From the NCBI RefSeq assembly GCF_001422735.1, contig NZ_LMLZ01000021.1:227-64226 (forward strand): 64,000 bases of DNA, given 5' to 3'. Numbering within the stretch: position 1 is the first letter of the stretch; each line of letters opens with the position of its first letter. Origin of the DNA: Acidovorax sp. Leaf78 (lineage in GTDB: Bacteria > Pseudomonadota > Gammaproteobacteria > Burkholderiales > Burkholderiaceae_C). Below the pieces are notes generated by a model that saw only the letters and a program-made list of their open reading frames with translations, did not search any database and was not told the DNA's origin. Below are positions 55,265-63,734 of this stretch, piece by piece. The position numbers were made by a program, and so were the translations under genes.

Positions 55265-55301
55265 TTTTGTACACAATCTTTTATTCACTTTGAGTACAAA
55301 A
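55265..55301. promoter_or_regulatory. Inverted TTTTGTAC / GTACAAAA upstream of the ABC operon
   Basis: TTTTGTAC (55265-55272) and GTACAAAA (55294-55301) are perfect 8-bp arms, 29 bp start to start, in an A/T-rich patch directly upstream of the ATPase start. Position and symmetry suit the operon's own FadR-type regulator. Confidence 0.5.
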
Positions 55302-55497
55302 TGCACCAGCATCGTGCGCACAGCGCACCAGTTGCACGAACCGCCGGCACCTCGCCCGCACGGTGCAGCCTTTTATTGGTGCGAAAACGTTTGCGCGGCG
55401 CGCCTTGCTGGTGAGCCGCTCGGCGCATGGCTATACTGAAACCGAGGCAGACACAAATACTTACCTTTACAAGAGGCGCCACCTCCCCCCACGCCGG

Positions 55498-56631
55498 ATG
55501 ACGCACCTTGACCCGCGCTCCATGATCGCCATGGCGGGCTTCATGTCCGCGGTCATGGCCATCGTGCTCCTGTTCATGCGGCGGCACTACCCGCCATCGA
55601 TCCGTGGCGTGGGCGCCTGGGCGGTGGCCCCGCTGCTGTGGCTGGCCTCCACCGTGCTCTTCAGCGTGCGCGGTTTCGTACCCGACTGGCTGAGCCTGGT
55701 GCTCGCCAACGAACTGCTGGTGCTGGGCACCGTCACCTACTACATGGGCACGCGCAGCTTCATGGGGGCGCCCAGCACCTGGCGCGTGTGGGCCTGGGTC
55801 ATGGCCGCCAGCACGCTGGTATTCATCGTGCTCACCTACTGGGTCCCGCACTACGCGCTGCGGGTGGCCTTCTTCTCGGCCATGATGGGTTTCATCTACG
55901 CCGCGCAGCTGCGCTTCATGCTGCGCCATGGCGAGCAGACCTTTCCGGTGCGCCTGGTGGAGGCGGTGCTGGCCCTGCACATGGCCGTGCTCGCCCTGCG
56001 GCTCGTCTCCATCGCCATCGGGCATGCGGGGGCCAACCTGATGGAGCCCTCGATGTTCCAGACCTTCTACATCGGCGCCTACGTGCTGACGGTGCTCATG
56101 CTGTCCATCGGCGCGGTGCTGATGGCCACCGACCGGCTGCGCACCGAGCTGGAACACCTGGCCACGCACGACTCGCTGACCAACACGCTCAACCGCCGCG
56201 CGCTGCTGCAGCGCTGCGAGGACGAACTGGAGCGCGCCCACCGCTACGGCCAGGGCCCGTCCATCATGATGCTGGACCTGGACAACTTCAAGGCCGTGAA
56301 CGACACCCACGGCCACCAGCACGGCGATGCGGTGCTGGTGCACTTTGCCGACAGCACACGGCAGGTGCTGCGCCGGCAAGACCGCCTGGGCCGCTACGGC
56401 GGGGAGGAATTCATGGTGCTGCTGCCCGGTGCCGATGCCGCAGCCGCCGCGCAGGTGGCCCAGCGCATCCACGCCGCCCTGGCCGCGGGCCACGCCCTCG
56501 ACTGCCAGGTCAGCATCGGCGTGACCAGCTGGCAGGGGCCGGACGAGACGCTGGACGCGATGCTCTCGCGCGCCGATGCGGCGCTGTACCGCGCCAAGGA
56601 ACAGGGCCGCAACCGCACCGTGGCGGCCTGA
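55498..56631 (+). CDS. Membrane-bound GGDEF diguanylate cyclase
   Basis: The protein is 377 residues from the ATG at 55498. Six or seven N-terminal hydrophobic helices (AMAGFMSAVMAIVLLFM first) make a membrane sensor, followed by a GGDEF domain (about 215-375) with GGEEF near residue 300 and an RxxD I-site (RRQD) upstream. Cyclase blocks THDSLTNTLNRRAL and LDLDNFKAVNDTHGH are intact. It should synthesise c-di-GMP at the inner membrane. Confidence 0.92.
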   Translation: MTHLDPRSMIAMAGFMSAVMAIVLLFMRRHYPPSIRGVGAWAVAPLLWLASTVLFSVRGFVPDWLSLVLANELLVLGTVTYYMGTRSFMGAPSTWRVWAWVMAASTLVFIVLTYWVPHYALRVAFFSAMMGFIYAAQLRFMLRHGEQTFPVRLVEAVLALHMAVLALRLVSIAIGHAGANLMEPSMFQTFYIGAYVLTVLMLSIGAVLMATDRLRTELEHLATHDSLTNTLNRRALLQRCEDELERAHRYGQGPSIMMLDLDNFKAVNDTHGHQHGDAVLVHFADSTRQVLRRQDRLGRYGGEEFMVLLPGADAAAAAQVAQRIHAALAAGHALDCQVSIGVTSWQGPDETLDAMLSRADAALYRAKEQGRNRTVAA

Positions 56632-56644
56632 CGCAGGCCACCCG

Positions 56645-57709
56645 TCAGGCTGTCTGCGTGGCCACGCCGGCCGACTCGAAGCTCGCCATCTCGCCCAGCA
56701 CCGCGCAGGCCGACTGCAGCAACGGCCAGGCCAGCGCCGCGCCCGAGCCCTCGCCCAGGCGCAGGCCCAGGTCCAGCAGCGGCTCGGCCTGCATCTGCGC
56801 CAGCATGAGGCTGTGGCCCCGTTCGCCCGAGCGGTGGGCGAACACGCAGCGCTGCAGCACATGCGGCTGCAGGCGGCTGGCCACCAGAACAGCAGCACTG
56901 GTGATGAAGCCGTCCACCACGATCACGCGGCGCTCGGCAGCCGCCTGCAGCACCGCGCCGACCAGTGTGGCCACCTCGAAGCCGCCCAGGGCCGCCAGTG
57001 CATCGAGCGCACTGGTGGCCTCGGCGTTCACATCCAGTGCCTGCTGCAGCACGGCGCGCTTGCGCTCGATGCCGGCGGCGTCGAGCCCGGTGCCCGCACC
57101 CGTCACCTCGGCCAGCGGCAGGCCGGCCAGGCGCGCGAGCAGCAGCGACGCCACCGACGTGTTGCCGATGCCCATCTCGCCCAGCAGCAGCGCATTGCCG
57201 GGCAGGCCGCGCACCACCTCTACGCCATTCGCCAGGGCCTCGCTGCACTGCGCTGCCGTCATCGCAGGGCCCACGGACGCATCTTGCGTGCCCAGCGCCA
57301 CCTTGCGCAGCAGCAATTGCGGCTGGCCCGGCGCGGCATCACGCGCCGCGATGGGCTTGCCCACGCCGCAGTCCACCACCGTGAGGCCCAGGCCGTGCTG
57401 GCGCGCCAGCACGCTCACGGCGGCGCCACCGGCCAGGAAGTTCTCGACCATCTGCCAGGTCACGTCGCTCGGAAACGCCGACACGCCCCTTGCGGCCAGC
57501 CCGTGGTCGCCCGCGCACACCAGCATCTGCGGCGCATGCAGTGCAGGTGTCTCGGTGCCCTGGATGACGCCCAGGCGCAGCGCCAGGCGCTCCAGCGCGC
57601 CCAATGAACCGAGCGGCTTGGTCTTGTAATCGATCACATGCTGCAGGCGGGCGGCCAACGCGGCATCATGCAAATCATCAACGGACGGTAGAACGAAAGG
57701 TGCAGTCAT
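56645..57709 (-). CDS. cobT: Nicotinate-nucleotide-dimethylbenzimidazole phosphoribosyltransferase
   Basis: The 354-residue enzyme forms alpha-ribazole phosphate, the lower-ligand precursor of cobalamin. Family blocks: KPLGSLGALERLALRLG, VCAGDHGLAARGVSAFP, GEMGIGNTSVASLLLA, VVDGFITSAAVLVA, and LRLGEGSGAALA with the catalytic glutamate. The start at 57709 overlaps the divergent methyltransferase start codon; a GTG at 57724 is an alternative. Confidence 0.96.
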   Translation of the reverse strand: MTAPFVLPSVDDLHDAALAARLQHVIDYKTKPLGSLGALERLALRLGVIQGTETPALHAPQMLVCAGDHGLAARGVSAFPSDVTWQMVENFLAGGAAVSVLARQHGLGLTVVDCGVGKPIAARDAAPGQPQLLLRKVALGTQDASVGPAMTAAQCSEALANGVEVVRGLPGNALLLGEMGIGNTSVASLLLARLAGLPLAEVTGAGTGLDAAGIERKRAVLQQALDVNAEATSALDALAALGGFEVATLVGAVLQAAAERRVIVVDGFITSAAVLVASRLQPHVLQRCVFAHRSGERGHSLMLAQMQAEPLLDLGLRLGEGSGAALAWPLLQSACAVLGEMASFESAGVATQTA

Positions 57710-58499
57710 GGTGGTAGTGAACACAAAGAATGACGCTGTGCACGCTGCGGCACAGCAGGGTTACGCGAAAGAGGCCCAGGCCTACGCGCGCGGCCGGCCG
57801 GACTACCCGGCGGCGCTGTCGGACTGGCTGGCGCACACCCTGGGCCTGGGCCCGGGGCGGCAGGTGGCCGATGTGGGTGCGGGCACGGGCAAGTTCACCG
57901 CGCTGCTGGCGACCACCGGCGCGGATGTGGTGGGCGTGGAGCCGGTGGACGCGATGCGCGCCAAGATCGACGCGCTGCAGTTGCCCACGGTGCGCACGCT
58001 GGCAGGCACGGCGCAGGCCATCCCGCTGCCCGATGCCACGCTCGACGCGGTGGTCTGCGCGCAGGCGTTCCACTGGTTCGCGGGCACCGACGCGCTGGAC
58101 GAGTTCCACCGCGTGCTGCGCCCCGGCGGCAAGCTCGGCCTGGTCTGGAATGTGCGCGACGAGTCCGTGGACTGGGTGGCCGAGCTGACCACCATCATCA
58201 CGCCCTTCGAAGGCGATGCCCCGCGGTTCTACAAGGGCGACTGGAAGCAACCGTTCCCCCACCCCGGCTTCAGCGCCCTGGCCGAGACGCGACTGCAGCA
58301 CGAACACGTGGGCCCGCCAGAGCAGGTCATCATCGACCGCTTCATGTCGGTGAGCTTCATCGCCGCGCTGCCCGATGCCGAGCGCCAGCAAGTGCGTGCG
58401 CAGATCGAAGAACTCATCGCCCGCCATCCCGCGCTGCGCGGGCAAGACACCGTGCGGTTCCCGTACACCACGCTCGCATACCACTGCGAGCGGCTCTGA
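57708..58499 (+). CDS. Class I SAM-dependent methyltransferase
   Basis: The 263-residue protein has SAM-binding motif I VADVGAGTGKFTALLA (about 48-63), an acidic loop (VGVEPVDAM), and the FHWFAGTDALDEFHRVLRPG segment of methyltransferase type 11 proteins. GAAAGG precedes the ATG by 7 bp, so the overlapping start is credible. It sits between cobT and cobQ but on the opposite strand; a role in cobalamin synthesis is not shown, since known cob methyltransferases look different. Confidence 0.88.
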   Translation: MVVVNTKNDAVHAAAQQGYAKEAQAYARGRPDYPAALSDWLAHTLGLGPGRQVADVGAGTGKFTALLATTGADVVGVEPVDAMRAKIDALQLPTVRTLAGTAQAIPLPDATLDAVVCAQAFHWFAGTDALDEFHRVLRPGGKLGLVWNVRDESVDWVAELTTIITPFEGDAPRFYKGDWKQPFPHPGFSALAETRLQHEHVGPPEQVIIDRFMSVSFIAALPDAERQQVRAQIEELIARHPALRGQDTVRFPYTTLAYHCERL

Positions 58500-58513
58500 G
58501 GCGGCGCGCACCG

Positions 58514-60067
58514 TCATGCCGCAGCAGGCGTGATGCCAGGCACCGGTCGCGCTATCAACGCAGCCAGCACGCCGGGCGCAAAGCAAGCATCGGCGGACCG
58601 CGCTAGGCCGTCGAACACGCTGTCGAGCGTGGGGGCGCGCGTGCCGAACAGCGCGTGCAGCACCGCCGTGTCTTCGAACAGGCCGTGCAGGTAGACCCCC
58701 AGCACATTGCCCGCCGCATTGGTCCAGGCCAGGCCCGGCATCACCTCGCGCGCCACATCGCCCCCGGCGGCCATGGCCGGGTGCTGCGCGGTCTGCCCGT
58801 GGTGGATCTCGTAGCCCGACACCTCCACCCCTGACAACGCGCTCCATGCGCCCGCCAGCGTGCCCCAGCGGGTGCGCGTGAGCCGCACCGTCTTATCGCG
58901 CGCAAAGGCGGTCACCAGCGGCAACAGGCCCAGGCCGGGCGCGTTGCCGTCGATGCCGTCGGTGTCGATCAGCGCCTCGCCCAGCATCTGCAGGCCGCCG
59001 CACACGCCCAGCACCCGCCCGCCGCGCGCGGCATGGGTGGCGATGGCCCCGTCAAGGCCTTGGGCGCGCAGCCAGGCCAGGTCGTACGCCGTGGCCTTGG
59101 AGCCGGGCAGCACCACCCAGTCGGCAGGTGCGAGCCCCGCCAGATCGGCTGGACTGCGCACCCACTGCAGGCGCACGCCGGGCACGTTCTTGAGCGGCTG
59201 AAACTCATCCAGGTTGCTGATGCGCGGGTAGGCGATGACGGCCACGGTGGTGTGCACTGCGCCGGCTGCGGTGCTGCGGTCGTCGAAGACACCGTCCTCT
59301 TCGGGCAATCCGTGGTGCCACTGCATAGGGATGGTGGCCACCGTGGGCACGCCGGTCAGGTCCTGCAGCATCTGCGGCGCGGGGGCCAGCAAGGCAGCGT
59401 CGCCGCGAAACTTGTTGAGCACAAAGCCGTGGATGAGCGCGCGCTCGTCTTCGGGCAACAGCGCCCAGGTGCCGTACAGGTGCGCAAACGCGCCGCCCCG
59501 GTCGATGTCGGTCACCAGCAGGCAGCGCGCATCGCTGTGGCGGGCCACGCGCATGTTCACGATGTCGCTGGCGTGCAGGTTGATCTCCGCGGGCGAGCCC
59601 GCGCCTTCGATCACCACCACGTCGTTCTCGGCGCGCAGGGCGTCCAGCGCAGCGGCGATCTGCGGCCACACGCGTTCGCTGCGGCCGCGCCAGGGCAGCG
59701 CGGTCAGCTCGGCGCTCACCTGCCCCATCAGCACCACCTGGCTCTTGGTGTCGGCCTCGGGCTTGAGCAGCAGCGGGTTCATGCGCACCTCGGGCGTGGC
59801 GCGGGCCGCCAGCGCCTGGAAGTACTGCGCGCTGCCGATCTCGCCCCAGGCGCCAAAGCCACCCGCGTCGGCGCCCGTGCCGCCGGGGCCGGGCACCACG
59901 CGCGCGTTGTTGCTCATGTTCTGCGCCTTGAAAGGCGCCACCTTCAGGCCCTGGTTGCTGTACCAGCGGCACAGGGCGGTGGTGAGCCAGCTTTTGCCGG
60001 CGCCGCTGGTGGTGCCCAGCACCATCACGCAGCGGGCCAGCGAGGAAGGTTGCGAAGGCACGGTCAT
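58514..60067 (-). CDS. cobQ: Cobyric acid synthase
   Basis: The 517-residue enzyme amidates four side chains of adenosylcobyrinic acid a,c-diamide. The N-terminal DRTGG/BioD-like ATPase domain has GTTSGAGKSWLTTALCRWY and APFKAQNMSNNARV. The C-terminal glutaminase domain has the nucleophile Cys near residue 354 (LGVCGGLQMLG) and YEIHHGQT and VYLHGLFED around the catalytic His. Its 3' end faces the methyltransferase gene. It belongs with cobT and the cobC fragment at the right edge. Confidence 0.96.
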   Translation of the reverse strand: MTVPSQPSSLARCVMVLGTTSGAGKSWLTTALCRWYSNQGLKVAPFKAQNMSNNARVVPGPGGTGADAGGFGAWGEIGSAQYFQALAARATPEVRMNPLLLKPEADTKSQVVLMGQVSAELTALPWRGRSERVWPQIAAALDALRAENDVVVIEGAGSPAEINLHASDIVNMRVARHSDARCLLVTDIDRGGAFAHLYGTWALLPEDERALIHGFVLNKFRGDAALLAPAPQMLQDLTGVPTVATIPMQWHHGLPEEDGVFDDRSTAAGAVHTTVAVIAYPRISNLDEFQPLKNVPGVRLQWVRSPADLAGLAPADWVVLPGSKATAYDLAWLRAQGLDGAIATHAARGGRVLGVCGGLQMLGEALIDTDGIDGNAPGLGLLPLVTAFARDKTVRLTRTRWGTLAGAWSALSGVEVSGYEIHHGQTAQHPAMAAGGDVAREVMPGLAWTNAAGNVLGVYLHGLFEDTAVLHALFGTRAPTLDSVFDGLARSADACFAPGVLAALIARPVPGITPAAA

Positions 60068-60193
60068 TAGGAATGAAACGAATGCTGCCGACTATAGCCT
60101 GCGCGCGCCTAAAGATCACATCGTGCCTACCTCAAAATCCGACTATTGATCGATTGCTGTATCTCCCCCTCGGAGTGGCACGCAGCCCTATTA

Positions 60194-60676
60194 TCAGGCC
60201 TCTTTGTTCTCCTTGATACTGAAACCCATTTCGCTCGTTGCGCCCTTACCACCCTGTGCCGTCTGCTCAGAGTACTCAGTCTTGATTTTTGCGGCTTGAA
60301 AGCCGTAGTTCACCATAACAATGTCGCCCTCAGCGGTTCCACTGACAGCCACGTTAGTAACAATCACATCAGTCAGTGTGATTTTAAAAAATTCGATCTG
60401 CGCACCACCAGCCTTACACATCGAGATTTCCATCTGACCCAGGTGTTTGCCTGTGGCGCAGTGCTTGAGCACGGCAGGATAAGCCTTGTCAATATGAGCA
60501 GTGATGTTCAGATTCTGAAATGTCGCCTTACCAGCACCGGCCCCGCCACCCGTCGCCATAGAGTGCGGCTGAGAGGTACCCCAAGTGAACGACTTGACAT
60601 CGGTCCAATCCTTGTGCGAAGCATCTTTTGACTCGCCGATGGCGCCTTCCACTTTCATAAAAATTGCAACTGCCAT
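60194..60676 (-). CDS. hcp: Hcp-family type VI secretion tube protein
   Basis: The 160-residue protein is a complete Hcp1-type beta-barrel (MAVAIFMKVEGAIGESKDAS, FTWGTSQPHSMATGGGAGAG, FQNLNITAHIDKAYPAVLKH, and the IVMVNYGFQAAKIKTEY strand). Hcp hexamers form the inner tube of the type VI secretion system and chaperone small effectors. GAAAG precedes the ATG at 60676. No other secretion-structure genes are in the window, so this is an accessory Hcp. It is divergent from the muramidase and immunity genes at 61225-62516, across an A/T-rich gap. Confidence 0.93.
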   Translation of the reverse strand: MAVAIFMKVEGAIGESKDASHKDWTDVKSFTWGTSQPHSMATGGGAGAGKATFQNLNITAHIDKAYPAVLKHCATGKHLGQMEISMCKAGGAQIEFFKITLTDVIVTNVAVSGTAEGDIVMVNYGFQAAKIKTEYSEQTAQGGKGATSEMGFSIKENKEA

Positions 60677-61224
60677 TACCAATCTTTCGTCATTTAAATT
60701 AATTTAGCAAAGCCACAAGCAATGCACCCAAATAAAAACACAAGGTTGCAAAAAAGGATCAAAAAAAGGGATAATCCAACAAGTATTGTTTTACGCCAGC
60801 CTCAGGAATCTTTAATTTGCAACACTCTACTCGTGCTTGAAAATAAAATGCGAGATAAAATCACATTACAGCAAAAATCAAAAGACATTTTTGACAGACA
60901 CTTCCAGCAAAGACAAAAACACACAGCCAAAGAAATTATTTTCTAGAATGCACGCCTTGCCAATCAAAACAATCGTTGCAACTCACCCCTCCATCAACGA
61001 TCCTTGCGCAAGTGTACTAAGCAAACGGCCAAAATCACCAGCAAAACAACAATCCATACAAATTCGAAACATCATCACTGTGCACGGGTATATTTTGGCA
61101 TTTTTAACCAGAAATAATACACTTTGAAACCAATTAAAGTATTAAAATACCCAATAAACACTTTTAACTTAAGATCTAAAATACTTAATATTTAAAAAAT
61201 CTATTAACTTACGCAATCAGAAAA
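60677..61224. other. A/T-rich gap between hcp and the effector gene
   Basis: About 550 bases, strikingly A/T-rich against the surrounding high-GC genome. Two open frames of 74 and 96 codons exist, but their composition is that of translated A/T-rich DNA and they overlap each other. The gap probably contains divergent promoters for hcp and the effector operon, and may mark the age or origin of the insertion. Confidence 0.6.
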
Positions 61225-61779
61225 ATGCCCGATTTAATTGATTATTCTTTTTTAAGCGATCTTGAAGGCGGACGACGCACAAAAGCCTATGTCCCAGCAT
61301 CCGAAACCAGCAAAAGCGGTGTAACAGTGGCAACTGGATTTGATCTAGGGCAGCACTCGGAGCATGACTTAAAAAGACTAGGACTGAGTTCAACCTTGAT
61401 CGTAAAATTGAAACCCTATTTGGGATTAAAGAAAGAAAAGGCAACAGAACTTCTCGACAAATCGCCGTTAACGGTAACAGCATCCGAAGCAGAAATCATC
61501 GACAAGGCTGTAAAATCGGCACACTTGGCAGCCATTAAGCTCAAATACGATACAGCTTCTAGCGAAAAAAGTTTTTTAGATCTGCCAGCTGAAGCTCAAA
61601 CAGTAATTGCATCGGTTTCATTTCAGTACGGGAAGAACCTTGATGCAGTTTTACCTAAATTTTGGTCTCTAGTGGTTAAGCAAGATTGGGAAGCGACCGT
61701 CAAACTTTTGAATAATTTTGGCGACAAATATCACACCCGCAGGAGAAAAGAGGCGGCTCTTTTAGATAAGGTAAAATGA
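61225..61779 (+). CDS. Pesticin/T4-lysozyme-like muramidase, candidate type VI effector
   Basis: The 184-residue protein has the N-terminal pattern FLSDLEGGRRTKAYVP followed by SGVTVATGFDLGQ, which matches the pesticin C-terminal (T4-lysozyme-like) catalytic site: Glu14, Thr34 and Asp40, with the Thr-Asp distance of six residues the same as in pesticin. The rest has the helical lysozyme core (SVSFQYGKNLD) and ends in a basic tail. There is no signal peptide, as expected for a type VI cargo delivered to the target periplasm. It is A/T-rich, divergent from hcp, and overlaps the next gene by ATGA. Confidence 0.82.
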   Translation: MPDLIDYSFLSDLEGGRRTKAYVPASETSKSGVTVATGFDLGQHSEHDLKRLGLSSTLIVKLKPYLGLKKEKATELLDKSPLTVTASEAEIIDKAVKSAHLAAIKLKYDTASSEKSFLDLPAEAQTVIASVSFQYGKNLDAVLPKFWSLVVKQDWEATVKLLNNFGDKYHTRRRKEAALLDKVK

Positions 61780-62516
61780 GAAATTCTTTACTTGTCGCGA
61801 CAGTTCTAATTTTTCTCAGCAATGCTTTGCAGGCAAGTCAAAGCTCCGAGCAATCAACACTTGTTCAAGTATATCCAACCAACAAGAGTTTCTCGACTGC
61901 TCTAATGGACGTCAAAAAGACTCTTATCAAGTCCCGGACTCCAATAAAGTTTGAAAATGGTGCACTGGCGGATAACTGCACCGATTATTTGACATACTTA
62001 GCGACAAGTGCAACTGAAGAAACCGTTATCAACGAAGAAGTGCACTCGGAATATTTAACCTGTGAAGCGTTGTATTTAATTTCAAAAGAAAAATACATTG
62101 TCAGCAAAAATAATTTGCTTTCACCTAGTGCTGCAAGGAAAATTTTTGAGCATTTGGATTTTCGCTCTTTTCCATCATCCCTACGCAACCGCGCGGACGA
62201 TCAACAACATACGTTTAAGACTCTCTTACCTTCAAGCAAAGTAAAATTATCCAAAAATTCAATAGAGGTTGAAAATAGCGAGCAATTTTTCGGATTGAAA
62301 ATTGTTGGTGTGGTCCGCCGCACGGTCGTGACCAAGGGAGTAAAAGCTACCAAAACAGAATGGATTGTTTGGATTGGAGACGAAAGAAAAGACGGAAACT
62401 ACAAGTCCTATTCCACCATGGTCGTGACTCCGTCGAACCCATCATCTAACGGGCCATATATAGGATCAATTTACCCGCCCGGGGTTAGTCTAGAGACACT
62501 GCCGAAGGGCCGCTAA
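61776..62516 (+). CDS. Candidate periplasmic immunity protein for the muramidase
   Basis: The 246-residue protein is not a family I recognise. A classical signal peptide (MRNSLLVATVLIFLSNALQA) predicts export, putting the mature protein where a muramidase would act. Two cysteines (NCTDY near 68 and LTCEAL near 94) could form a disulfide. The gene overlaps the muramidase stop codon by ATGA, the effector-then-immunity order typical of type VI pairs, and is equally A/T-rich. The immunity role is inferred from position, location signal and linkage only. Confidence 0.7.
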   Translation: MRNSLLVATVLIFLSNALQASQSSEQSTLVQVYPTNKSFSTALMDVKKTLIKSRTPIKFENGALADNCTDYLTYLATSATEETVINEEVHSEYLTCEALYLISKEKYIVSKNNLLSPSAARKIFEHLDFRSFPSSLRNRADDQQHTFKTLLPSSKVKLSKNSIEVENSEQFFGLKIVGVVRRTVVTKGVKATKTEWIVWIGDERKDGNYKSYSTMVVTPSNPSSNGPYIGSIYPPGVSLETLPKGR

Positions 62517-62535
62517 TATCTTATTAAGGACGCGT

Positions 62536-62925
62536 TCAGCGCGCACCCAGGGGCCGCACCATGCGGTCCATGATGTGGTCGAGCGCCGCCGCCGCATCGG
62601 TGCAGCGGCCGGTGTGCACCGGGGACGTCTGAATGATCGCGCTGCGCCGCGCCGTCAGCCAGTGAAAGCGCGAGCGGAAGGGCAACTGCGCAATCGGCCC
62701 GCAACCCGCCTCGCCCGCGCAGATGGCGACGATGGCCGACAGGTGGCGGCGCACGGTGTCGATGTCGACCTGCGGGTCCATGGCCAGCAGGCGCGCCTCG
62801 TCGAGCGCGATCGCCGCTTGCAGGAAGCCGCTGCGGTGGCACGACAGGATCACGCCGGCGTTGACGAATTCTTCGCGCTCCACACGCGGCACCACGCGCA
62901 CGACGGCGTAGTCGTACACGTCCAT
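62536..62925 (-). CDS. DUF3037 family protein
   Basis: The protein is 129 residues from the ATG at 62925 (MDVYDYAVVRVVPRVEREEF), the conserved DUF3037 N-terminus; an upstream frame to 62940 is less likely. NAGVILSCHRSGFLQAAI follows. The start lies one base beyond the stop codon of the HipA-like kinase gene (TGAGATG), so the two are tightly coupled. DUF3037 has no known function but frequently accompanies this kinase type. Confidence 0.85.
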   Translation of the reverse strand: MDVYDYAVVRVVPRVEREEFVNAGVILSCHRSGFLQAAIALDEARLLAMDPQVDIDTVRRHLSAIVAICAGEAGCGPIAQLPFRSRFHWLTARRSAIIQTSPVHTGRCTDAAAALDHIMDRMVRPLGAR

Positions 62926-62926
62926 C

Positions 62927-63721
62927 TCAGCGCTGCGCATCGAAGGCTCCCTTCAACGCATCCACCCAGGCGGCACGGCCTTCCAGGCGCGCGCAGAAAT
63001 GGTCCACATAGGCCTGGCGGTGGCTGGCCGGTGCCGACAGCGGGCCCTCGGTGTGCTCAGCCCCGGCGATGGCCAGGAACTCGTCGGGCACATCGGCCAG
63101 GATGTGGGTGAGCACATCGCGCGTGAGCAGCGCGGCCAGCTCGCCATCCACCTGCGCAATGGCGGTGGCGCGGTGCAGCAGCACGTGGTCGGCCATGGGT
63201 GCAAACGGCTTGGCCGGCTGCGCCACCGCGCCGTTCCACGCATGGTGAAAAGTCAGCGATGCGCCGTGGTCGATGAGCCAGGGCTTGCGGTGCCACATCA
63301 GCAGGTTGGTGTTGCGCGCGGTGCGGTCCACATTGGCCACTAGGGCGTCGAACCACACCAGGCGCGACGCGAAGTCGTCGGTCACCTCGTCGACCGCCGG
63401 GTCGAAGTTGAGCGCACCCGACAGGTAATCGAGCCCCACGTTGAGGCCGGCGCTGGCGCGCACCAGGTCTTGGATCTCGGGGTCGGGCTCGGTCTGCGCG
63501 AGCGCCGGGTCCAGGTCGGCCAGCACGATCTCGGGCACCGGCAGTTGCAGGGCACGGGCGATGCCGCCCGAGATGAGCTCGGCCAACAAGGCGCGCACGC
63601 CCTGCCCTGCACCGCGGAACTTGAGCACGTACAGGCCCAGGTCGTCGCCCTCGACCACGGCGGGCATGGAGCCGCCTTCACGCAGCGGCGTGACATAGCG
63701 GGTGACAGTGATGGTTCGCAC
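62927..63721 (-). CDS. HipA-like protein kinase
   Basis: The protein is 264 residues from a GTG at 63721 with GAGGAG nine bases upstream. The fold is a HipA-related (PI3/4-kinase-like) kinase: nucleotide lysine in LYVLKFRGAG, a catalytic-loop segment VANVDRTARNTNLLMW and the metal-binding DHGASLTF motif. It lacks the HipA N-terminal subdomain. It is coupled to DUF3037, 14 bp downstream of the cobC end. Target unknown; toxin-like, antiphage or signalling roles are all open. Confidence 0.85.
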   Translation of the reverse strand: MRTITVTRYVTPLREGGSMPAVVEGDDLGLYVLKFRGAGQGVRALLAELISGGIARALQLPVPEIVLADLDPALAQTEPDPEIQDLVRASAGLNVGLDYLSGALNFDPAVDEVTDDFASRLVWFDALVANVDRTARNTNLLMWHRKPWLIDHGASLTFHHAWNGAVAQPAKPFAPMADHVLLHRATAIAQVDGELAALLTRDVLTHILADVPDEFLAIAGAEHTEGPLSAPASHRQAYVDHFCARLEGRAAWVDALKGAFDAQR

Positions 63722-63734
63722 GAAGTGGCGCTCC

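Noticed and set aside
60068..60193. Possible cobalamin riboswitch near cobQ
   Set aside because: I looked for the B12-box and paired stems upstream of cobQ and cobT and saw nothing resembling them; the space is too short for a full riboswitch.
60722..61127. Two overlapping open frames of 74 and 96 codons between hcp and the muramidase gene
   Set aside because: Low-complexity Lys/Asn/Gln composition typical of A/T-rich non-coding DNA, mutual overlap and no recognisable motif.
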